Shown one piece after another: positions 1-5,021 of a stretch of DNA of 8,980 nucleotides. Both the position numbers and the translations under genes were made by a program. The notes under the pieces were generated by a model that saw nothing but the letters and a program-made list of their open reading frames with translations, was not told the origin of the DNA and did no database searches. Numbering within the stretch: position 1 is the stretch's first letter; the number at the start of each line of letters is the position of its first letter. This stretch comes from an uncultured Bacteroidia bacterium (GTDB lineage: Bacteria > Bacteroidota > Bacteroidia > Bacteroidales > CAJPTX01), in contig CALHZE010000205.1 in NCBI GenBank assembly GCA_938040915.1, positions 1 through 8,980 on the forward strand. The letters are read 5' to 3'.

Positions 1-271
1 ATTTCCTTATCTTTGATCCATAAATCAGTCAACCTAGATCAGGAAAAGACAACAGAAGACTGGGAAACAGAGGTTTAAGCATACAGGCGTAGGGGTCGTT
101 TTTATAACGGAGGGGCAAGTGAGATTTTGGTGACGGAGAGGAGTAGGTGTCTTTGAGAGGCGCTTTTTCGCATCGATTCATTATGCGCCTTACGGCGCAG
201 GGCGTAGCATGCTGCGCCCCTACGAACCCCTCGCCCCACCTTCATCCCCGCCCGTCTAGCGTGAGAACCTC
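1..271. other. Gene-free flank downstream of the transglutaminase-like gene
   Basis: No convincing coding region is seen. The first ~80 bases are A-rich. Positions 184-223 hold a double hairpin that belongs to a repeat family seen elsewhere in the window. Positions 88-96 (CGTAGGGGT) look like a further half-copy of the repeat arm. A perfect TATCTTTG box lies at 8-15 on the plus strand, but no reading frame follows it. The minus-strand operon ends at 272, so this stretch is its 3' flank. No clear T-tract terminator is visible on the minus strand, so the double hairpin may mark the transcript end. Confidence 0.6.
184..223. repeat. Family 1 palindromic repeat, copy at the left end
   Basis: Two adjacent hairpins are visible. 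The first is TGCGCC / GGCGCA (184-189 and 194-199) with a TTAC loop. The second is a 20-bp near-palindrome at 200-219, with GCATGC at its centre and one T-G mismatch, followed by CCTAC. The layout (small GC hairpin, 20-bp palindrome, CCCCTAC) is the same as at 8801-8839 and 8928-8971. It sits in the 3' flank of the transglutaminase-like gene. It resembles REP-type extragenic palindromes; a transposase that would move it is not in the window. Confidence 0.7.
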
Positions 272-1465
272 CTAAGGCAGTTCGACAAGCGCATTTTGAT
301 TCCCTGTGGTATATTCGTAACGCTTCTCTGTGCCGTCTGGAAGGAAATAATGGAACTGATAGGTCGTATTCTTTCGTAAGATAAATGTCAAAAAATCTTC
401 TGTAGACCGTTTACCTGCGATCGTACGCCCGCCTTCCACCTGATGCCCATCACGAAAGACGTCCACATTCACCGCCACGCGCTTATCGGGAGTGAGAAGC
501 GTAGAATCGCGATGCGTGACTTGCAGTTCTAAATACGTACTATCGGCTAACCACTCTTTCAACTTTTCCTGAAAGAGATCGACATAATGTTGTGTCACGT
601 TAATCCCGTGTACGTAAGTGATTGTTGAATCCCAAGCTAGGGGAAAAGCGCACCCCGTCGGACGATAAGAGGTCGCATAAATCGCATGTGCCGAATCGTT
701 TGGGTTCGCGCGCCCCGCACTCGAGAGAAACCAACTCTGGTCGAGCCCCGAGGGGTAATATTCGGTGAAATGCCACCCTCCACCAAGCCATACCTCGTTC
801 CACGAATGGTTGCCGCGATCATCATACCAGTTTGGCGTTCCTGCCACGCGAGAGGGAATGCCCACAGCGCGAAAGGCATCGGTTAAGAGAATCGCCAACC
901 CTGAGCACGAAGCCATATTCTGCCGCATCGACTCATAAGGACTCTGGTCAGGCTTCTCGCGCGCAGTGTCATACTTTACGCCGAGCTCTTTACAGATGTG
1001 CTGGTTGACCGTATCGATCGCCGCCGCGAGGTCGGTAACCCCATCAAGGTAACGCGCAAAGCGCTCGTAAAAGTCTTTACGCCAATTGTCGCGCCGCTCG
1101 TTGATCGAGACGTATGGGAGCACATCGTTGAAAAAGACCTCTTGGGGGATCGACGCCCCCCAAGCAAAACGCTCGCGCGCCCGATAGGCATACGCCACAT
1201 TTTCAAGAAGAAAGTCCGAAGGAAGGGTGGTTAAATCGCGCTCGGGCATATAGGCGATCAGGAAGGCTAGTCCCTCGGCTTGCGTTGCCGGCACGTGTGC
1301 TAGCGCATAACGCAGCTCTGCAGCATTCCCTCCCGCCCGTAACAGCGCCGAGTCTAGCAGGGCGTGATATTGTGAGGGCACATGCGGGTAGGGCGACGAC
1401 TGGCAGCTCCAGCATAAGAGGAGGGGCAATAGAAGAACGAATAGGAGAAAACGCGCACGTAGCAT
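272..1465 (-). CDS. Lipoprotein with transglutaminase-like cysteine-enzyme domain
   Basis: A 397-residue predicted envelope protein. The N-terminus (LRARFLLFVLLLPLLLCWSC) is a lipoprotein-type signal peptide, with lipidation most likely at Cys21 (Cys18 is possible). The middle carries a transglutaminase-core signature: nucleophile Cys187 in NMASCSGLA, then GIPSRVAGTPNW (202-213), then His220 in GNHSWNEVW. The third triad residue is less clear: after WHF (231-233) there is TEYYP rather than the usual D-P/D-x-T, so Glu235 or Asp242 may serve. Bacterial members of this superfamily are often peptidases or amidases rather than cross-linkers. Residues ~290-397 look like a beta-rich accessory domain that may act on sugar- or protein-linked substrates; this is inference. 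It follows the LysM gene by 42 bp and is the last gene of the minus-strand unit. Exact substrate is unknown. Confidence 0.85.
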   Translation of the reverse strand: MLRARFLLFVLLLPLLLCWSCQSSPYPHVPSQYHALLDSALLRAGGNAAELRYALAHVPATQAEGLAFLIAYMPERDLTTLPSDFLLENVAYAYRARERFAWGASIPQEVFFNDVLPYVSINERRDNWRKDFYERFARYLDGVTDLAAAIDTVNQHICKELGVKYDTAREKPDQSPYESMRQNMASCSGLAILLTDAFRAVGIPSRVAGTPNWYDDRGNHSWNEVWLGGGWHFTEYYPSGLDQSWFLSSAGRANPNDSAHAIYATSYRPTGCAFPLAWDSTITYVHGINVTQHYVDLFQEKLKEWLADSTYLELQVTHRDSTLLTPDKRVAVNVDVFRDGHQVEGGRTIAGKRSTEDFLTFILRKNTTYQFHYFLPDGTEKRYEYTTGNQNALVELP

Positions 1466-1493
1466 CTGCGGGAAGAATTAAAGGGTTTCTCCC

Positions 1494-1501
1494 CAAAGAT
1501 A
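1494..1501 (-). promoter_or_regulatory. Candidate -7 box for the transglutaminase-like gene
   Basis: On the minus strand this reads TATCTTTG, an exact match to the Bacteroidota -7 consensus TAnnTTTG. It lies in the 42-bp gap between the LysM-protein stop and the next start, 28 nt upstream of the ATG. No good TTG element is seen at the expected -33 spacing. The box could give this last gene its own promoter, or be a chance match. Confidence 0.3.
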
Positions 1502-1507
1502 AACAAA

Positions 1508-2473
1508 CTACGACTTCGGAGCTTTCTTGCGCAAGTAGAGCAACTGCCCGACCTCGGGCTCTTCCCCCGGCTTCATCCGGTTGCGACGGTAGATATACTT
1601 GCTCTTTATGGCATACTTCTGGGCTATCGAGTAGACGGTCTCGCCCGCCTCAACCACGTGCACGGCGTGGTTGACCTCCGCCTTTCTTCGCTTGGGCTGG
1701 ATGTAGAGCTCTGTCCCCGCCGGCGGAAGGACACGCGCGGGCAGCTCGTTATACTTAGCCAGTTCCCACGGCATCATCTCCATCGCCTTGGTGAGTGAAA
1801 GATAGGTGTCGTGAGGTTGCACCACGATATATTGCACCCGATTGCGCTCATAGATCTCGTGTTCTTCCCCCATCTTGATCTCAAACTCGGGTTCTTTGGC
1901 GAGTTCGCGCTTTGTCCCCACGGTGGGCGACACTACCTCGATCTTCACCCCCGTGTCATAGACGGCGAGCCCCTCCTCCTCGATAATCCGGATGAGGTGG
2001 TCGGCATACTTCGGGTCGGTGGCATACCCTGCTTGTTTTAGCCCTCGAGCCCAACCCTTATAGTCGGTGGGGGAGAGGTCAAAGAGAAAAGCATAACGAC
2101 GCGCCCCCCGCAAAAAGAGTGAGTGATCTTCAAACGAGTGGTCGGCACTCTTATAGACGCGGAAGCACTCCCCCTTTGCGTCGTCGTCTTGATACATCTT
2201 CTTGCCCTTCCACCCCTTGTGACACTTGATCCCGAAGTGGTTATTCCCCTGTGTGGCGAGGGAGCTGAGCCCGTTACGACTCTCGAGCATCCCTTGGGCA
2301 AGGGTGATGCTGGCGGGCACGCCATAGAGCTTCATCTGCTCGATGGCCATATCTTTATACTTGTCGCGATAGGCGGCGCGTTGCTCTTGCAGCTTTGACT
2401 GGGCAAAGAGCGCAAAGGGAAAAAGCCCCACGAGGAGGACGACGAACAACTCCCGTAACGACCTATCTCTCAT
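1508..2473 (-). CDS. Secreted glucosaminidase (GH73-like) with two C-terminal LysM domains
   Basis: A 321-residue predicted peptidoglycan hydrolase that would cleave the N-acetylglucosamine linkage in cell-wall glycan. A signal peptide occupies about residues 1-25 (hydrophobic 10-23, cleavage near ALFAQ). The catalytic domain spans ~40-172 and shows ITLAQGMLESRNG (56-68) with Glu64 as the likely general acid, GNNHFGIKC (76-84), FRVYKSADHSFEDHSLFL (104-121) and YATDPKYADHL (150-160); these are the usual marks of the glucosaminidase family. Two LysM modules follow, at ~214-258 (YIVVQPHDTYLSLTKAM) and ~271-314 (HVVEAGETVYSIAQKY), which bind glycan. A charged linker (~175-210) joins the two parts. 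The gene lies 130 bp after the nfu gene with no clear promoter in between. It could assist cell separation or wall turnover; the enzymatic class is firm, the physiological role is inferred. Confidence 0.92.
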   Translation of the reverse strand: MRDRSLRELFVVLLVGLFPFALFAQSKLQEQRAAYRDKYKDMAIEQMKLYGVPASITLAQGMLESRNGLSSLATQGNNHFGIKCHKGWKGKKMYQDDDAKGECFRVYKSADHSFEDHSLFLRGARRYAFLFDLSPTDYKGWARGLKQAGYATDPKYADHLIRIIEEEGLAVYDTGVKIEVVSPTVGTKRELAKEPEFEIKMGEEHEIYERNRVQYIVVQPHDTYLSLTKAMEMMPWELAKYNELPARVLPPAGTELYIQPKRRKAEVNHAVHVVEAGETVYSIAQKYAIKSKYIYRRNRMKPGEEPEVGQLLYLRKKAPKS

Positions 2474-2603
2474 TATATTGACTATTAGCGTGTATCGTCC
2501 CCCCTTGCTTTAGAGAGCAGCCCCCGTGAGATCGCTCTCCGACCACGGAATGGGCTACAGGCGCGTAGAATCCTCTCGGCTGTCCTTCGCGTGCCGTATC
2601 TCC

Positions 2604-2879
2604 TTACCTCTTACCTCCCCTTGTCGGTATTTCCTCTCCCTCTACGAGCGCTTGCACGTCGCGAATCTCTGGTGCGTGCTTCTTGATCGCTTCCACCACG
2701 CCGTTGCGTAACGTCATCGAGCTAAACGGACACGTCCCACACGAACCCAGAAAACGCACCGTTACCTGCAAGTCGTCGGAGATCGAGACCAGCTCCAGAT
2801 CCCCACCATCACTCTGCATATAGGTGCGCATCGACTCGATGGCCTCCTGCACCTTTTGGGTTAATTCCGTTGATACCAT
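2604..2879 (-). CDS. NifU C-terminal-domain (Nfu-type) Fe-S cluster scaffold/carrier
   Basis: A 91-residue cytoplasmic protein made of a single NifU C-terminal domain. It has the family signature SDGGDLELVSI (23-33), FLGSCGTCPFSSMTLRNG (43-60) and an EAIKKHAPEI helix (63-72). Cys47 and Cys50 form the CxxC that in this family holds a [4Fe-4S] cluster bridged between two subunits. There is no additional A-type or N-terminal NifU domain, so this is the short form. The start is preceded by an A-rich leader (AAACTAAAAACAAACTAAAG), which is typical for translation initiation in Bacteroidota where Shine-Dalgarno sites are rare. It lies 94 bp after mrp, and a hairpin fills most of that gap. The pairing with mrp suggests a common Fe-S delivery route. 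Confidence 0.93.
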   Translation of the reverse strand: MVSTELTQKVQEAIESMRTYMQSDGGDLELVSISDDLQVTVRFLGSCGTCPFSSMTLRNGVVEAIKKHAPEIRDVQALVEGEEIPTRGGKR

Positions 2880-2910
2880 TGCTTTAGTTTGTTTTTAGTT
2901 TGCAAGAAAA

Positions 2911-2970
2911 GTAGAAGCGAGACACGACGCGCTGGAACGACGGTTCCCCCGAGTCATGTCTCGCTCCTAC
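2911..2970 (-). promoter_or_regulatory. Long hairpin between mrp and nfu (attenuator, processing site or repeat)
   Basis: Two 18-nt arms (2911-2928 and 2953-2970) pair with each other. The two non-Watson-Crick positions become G-U pairs in the minus-strand (mRNA sense) RNA but A-C clashes on the other strand. Inside, GGAAC / GTTCC form a second 5-bp stem with a 4-nt loop. In sense orientation the stem starts 3 nt after the mrp TAA and is followed by TTTTCTTGC, a short U-rich run, so it resembles a weak intrinsic terminator. The arm starts GTAGGAGCG, like the family 1 repeats. It may reduce transcription into nfu or protect the ridA-mrp mRNA 3' end. Confidence 0.7.
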
Positions 2971-2973
2971 GGG

Positions 2974-4035
2974 TTATGAGAGCTGCGCTAAGAAGGCCTC
3001 GGCGAGATGGTCAAACGCACGCGCTGAGGCGCTGTTGCCCGCCGCTAACGGGCAACCCGTGTCGCCCCCCTCGCGAAGGCTCTGCTCGATCGGGATCTCG
3101 CCTAAGAGGGGTACGCCGAGCTCTTCGGCAAGGGCGGCGGCACCGCCTTGACCAAAGAGATAGTGCTTTTTCCCATCCCCTGCGTCAAACCACGCCATAT
3201 TCTCTACTATCCCGAGTATGGGCACGGCTATCGCATGGTTGGAAAACATACTGAGCGCTTTCTGCGCATCCGCCAATGCGATCCGCTGAGGGGTGCTCAC
3301 GACGATCGCGCCACTCAGACGAAGTTCCTGAGTGACCGTCAGGTGTATGTCGCTCGTGCCCGGAGGCATGTCTATGAGCAAGAAGTCTAGGTCGCCCCAC
3401 AACCCCATGTGGATGAGCTGCTTGAGCGCATTTGAGGCCATGGGGCCGCGCCAAACGAGCGCGTCTGACGAGGCTACGAAAAATGCCATCGAGAGCATCT
3501 TTACGCCGTAAGCCTCCACGGGTAAGATAAGATCCTCCCCCTCTTCGTTTTTCACTTCTGGGCGTTCGTCTTCCACCCCCAACATCATGGCCATGCTCGG
3601 ACCGAAGACGTCGGCATCTAAGATGCCCACCTTATAGCCCTTACGCGCCAACGCGATCGCGAGGTTCACCGTGATGGTCGACTTGCCGACGCCGCCTTTT
3701 CCCGAGGCTACGGCCACGATGTGCTTTACCCCCGCAATCCCACCTTGTCGTGGCGGCAAATCTTCCGGTTTCTGCACCTCAGGCACGGGGGCGTCTAAAA
3801 TGACCTCTGCGGGCGTATCGGGGAAGGTCTCTGAAATGAGACGACGCGCTTGTCGCACCAGCGAGACCCCAAACGGGTCATTGGCACTCAATGGCGCGAG
3901 CACGACACGTATCCCCTCGTGCTTCGCCTCCAACTCTCGCACAAGCCCCAACGTCACCACATCCTGCTTCCGCTCGGGGTGGGTGATGCGGCGCAAGAGT
4001 TGCGTCACCGCCTGTTCGTTTAACAAATAAGCCAT
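2974..4035 (-). CDS. mrp: Mrp/ApbC-type P-loop ATPase, Fe-S cluster carrier
   Basis: A 353-residue cytoplasmic ATPase of the Mrp/NBP35 family, which carries or assembles Fe-S clusters for target proteins. Residues ~5-85 form the MIP18/DUF59-like N-terminal domain (THPERKQDVVTLGLV at 18-32). The ATPase domain starts near 103 with the deviant Walker A SGKGGVGKST (111-120), then ILDADVFGPS (138-147), FLLIDMPPGTSD (218-229), and STPQRIALADAQKAL (247-261). Length is normal for the two-domain form. Most Mrp proteins have a CxxC cluster site after the ENM motif; here the segment reads ENMAWFDAGDGKKHYLFG (278-295) and has no cysteine. Cys328 is the only cysteine in the protein. From memory, Bacteroides Mrp proteins also lack this CxxC. 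It starts 9 bp after ridA, so the two are surely co-transcribed, and nfu follows. Confidence 0.95.
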   Translation of the reverse strand: MAYLLNEQAVTQLLRRITHPERKQDVVTLGLVRELEAKHEGIRVVLAPLSANDPFGVSLVRQARRLISETFPDTPAEVILDAPVPEVQKPEDLPPRQGGIAGVKHIVAVASGKGGVGKSTITVNLAIALARKGYKVGILDADVFGPSMAMMLGVEDERPEVKNEEGEDLILPVEAYGVKMLSMAFFVASSDALVWRGPMASNALKQLIHMGLWGDLDFLLIDMPPGTSDIHLTVTQELRLSGAIVVSTPQRIALADAQKALSMFSNHAIAVPILGIVENMAWFDAGDGKKHYLFGQGGAAALAEELGVPLLGEIPIEQSLREGGDTGCPLAAGNSASARAFDHLAEAFLAQLS

Positions 4036-4044
4036 CGGGACGAA

Positions 4045-4422
4045 TTAGCGGACGGCTACTGCCTCAATTTCGATCATAGCCCCCAACGGCAACCGCACTA
4101 CCCCAAACGCAGCACGCGCGGGCATCTCTTTGGTGAAATACTTCGCATAGACCCCGTTCATAGCAACGAAGTTGTCCATGTCAGAGAGGAGACACGTCGT
4201 CTTTACCACGTTGGCGTAATCAAGTCCGGCTTCCTTGAGGATAGCCCCGATGTTCTTGAGCACCTGCTCGGTTTGCGCCTCGATGCCGCCTTCTACAATC
4301 TTGCCCACCGTCGGGTCTACGGGTACTTGCCCAGAAATGTAGAGCGTGTCACCCACCATGACGGCTTGGCTGTAAGGACCGATGGCTGCGGGTGCGTTGG
4401 GCGTATTGATGATCTTTTTCAT
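4045..4422 (-). CDS. ridA: RidA family 2-iminobutanoate/2-iminopropanoate deaminase
   Basis: A 125-residue cytosolic protein of the YjgF/YER057c/UK114 family. RidA enzymes form trimers and hydrolyse reactive enamine/imine intermediates released by PLP enzymes such as threonine dehydratase, protecting other PLP enzymes. Family marks are APAAIGPYSQAV (10-21), LYISGQVPVDP (27-37), the carboxylate-binding arginine Arg103 in MPARAAFGVVRLP, and IEIEAVAV (117-124) with Glu120 placed as in canonical RidA. Tyr17 also matches the active-site tyrosine. Length is typical, with no truncation. It is the first gene of the minus-strand unit, read from a good promoter at 4452-4483. A purine-rich AGGAAAGGA lies 8 nt upstream of the ATG, an unusually Shine-Dalgarno-like site for this phylum. 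Its link to the Fe-S genes behind it may be functional, since some PLP and dehydratase pathways need Fe-S enzymes, but that is inference. Confidence 0.96.
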   Translation of the reverse strand: MKKIINTPNAPAAIGPYSQAVMVGDTLYISGQVPVDPTVGKIVEGGIEAQTEQVLKNIGAILKEAGLDYANVVKTTCLLSDMDNFVAMNGVYAKYFTKEMPARAAFGVVRLPLGAMIEIEAVAVR

Positions 4423-4451
4423 GGTTATAATCCTTTCCTACGTTTGATGGG

Positions 4452-4483
4452 CAAAGATACAACTCACGGCGGAACGCGCCGAA
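4452..4483 (-). promoter_or_regulatory. Promoter of the ridA-mrp unit
   Basis: On the minus strand the -7 box is TATCTTTG (4452-4459), an exact match to the Bacteroidota housekeeping consensus TAnnTTTG. Twenty bases upstream lies TTCG (4480-4483), a partial match to the -33 TTTG element. Transcription would start near 4446, giving a leader of about 24 nt that carries the AGGAAAGGA site before the ridA ATG. Confidence 0.65.
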
Positions 4484-4514
4484 TGGCGAGATCCTTTTAC
4501 CTCCCCTCGCCCCT

Positions 4515-4547
4515 AAAAAACGGACGCATCGCGTTGCTCCGTTTTTT
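4515..4547. terminator. Bidirectional terminator-like hairpin of repeat family 2
   Basis: The 10-bp perfect arms are AAAAAACGGA (4515-4524) and TCCGTTTTTT (4538-4547), so the stem ends in T6 read in either direction. The loop (4525-4537) adds a GCA/TGC pairing. The core CGGACGCATC...GTTGC is almost the same as the reverse complement of the terminator at 8876-8899. Neither neighbouring gene is transcribed toward it, so its target is unclear. It may be repeat-derived or may end a small unannotated transcript. Confidence 0.5.
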
Positions 4548-4548
4548 G

Positions 4549-4568
4549 TGCCCGCTTGTCGCCCGCAC
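4549..4568 (+). repeat. 20-bp exact repeat, copy 1
   Basis: TGCCCGCTTGTCGCCCGCAC occurs here and again, identical and in the same orientation, at 8715-8734. Both copies lie in gene-free DNA beside family 2 hairpins, so they are probably parts of the same composite repeat. The match is too long to be chance in a 9-kb window. Confidence 0.75.
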
Positions 4569-4952
4569 CGCCGTCCGCGTAAGAGCGCTTATCACTCACA
4601 CGGGGCGCACACCCTTCTTTAGGAATTCCAAACCTCTTTTTTAAGAGGAAAATAGAAAGAATGGTGTTTATATATAATGGAAGTCGTCTTAAAACAGGCG
4701 TTTCTGGGCGCGTTTTTGGGTAGGTATTTTTACCTAGTTTGTACGTTCGCCCTCCCTACGCCCTCCCTGCAGCTCCCCTAGCGCCAGCACGCAGCACGTG
4801 GTGAGGGGCTAGGAGATTAAGGAAAACGTAATGGAAAAATATAAGAGAAAACGTCCCTCTCTCGGGGCGCGTTATTGTTCTCATCCTCCGCCGCTTTCCC
4901 CAGTTTTCATAACATCTTACGATTCTGCTGTTGAAAACCCCGTGTAGTATGG

Positions 4953-4984
4953 ATTGTTTATAAATAAGCAACTACCTTTCTTTG
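4953..4984 (+). promoter_or_regulatory. Promoter of the TonB receptor / DUF4374 lipoprotein unit
   Basis: ATTG (4953-4956) matches the -33 element in three of four bases. After a 20-bp spacer comes TTTCTTTG (4977-4984), one mismatch from the -7 consensus TAnnTTTG. The start point would be near 4991, leaving a leader of about 30 nt with no Shine-Dalgarno site before the ATG at 5022. Spacing and location support it, though the boxes are not perfect. Confidence 0.5.
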
Positions 4985-5021
4985 CACTCGATTCCAACGA
5001 CTGAAACGACCGACACCAACG

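Larger units (their letters stand above)
4423..5021. other. Divergent intergenic region of about 600 bp between ridA and the TonB receptor
   Basis: No convincing protein gene is seen; the one 71-codon frame inside (minus strand, ending near 4756) has no recognisable motif and an unusual composition. The region holds the ridA promoter at the left, a hairpin with A and T tails (4515-4547), a sequence block shared with the right end of the window (4549-4568), small AT-rich hairpins (4633-4648; 4721-4736), and the receptor promoter at the right. No Fur-like or ECF-sigma site could be assigned by eye. It is long for two simple promoters and could hold a small RNA. Confidence 0.6.

Noticed and set aside
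8..15. Perfect plus-strand TATCTTTG -7 box near the window start
   Set aside because: No reading frame follows on the plus strand before the converging minus-strand gene, the -33 region is outside or absent, and this 6-base consensus is expected a few times by chance in 9 kb.
4721..4736. TAGGTA/TACCTA small hairpin
   Set aside because: A six-base stem in AT-rich DNA with no following T-tract and no second copy in the window; likely chance.
4779..4814. Possible hairpin CCTAGC...GCTAGG
   Set aside because: Only six pairs enclosing a loop of more than 20 nt; not convincing as a terminator, riboswitch or operator.
4756..4971. 71-codon minus-strand frame in the divergent intergenic region
   Set aside because: No recognisable motif, low-complexity Ala/Gly/Arg tail, and no promoter or ribosome site stands out; treated as non-coding.
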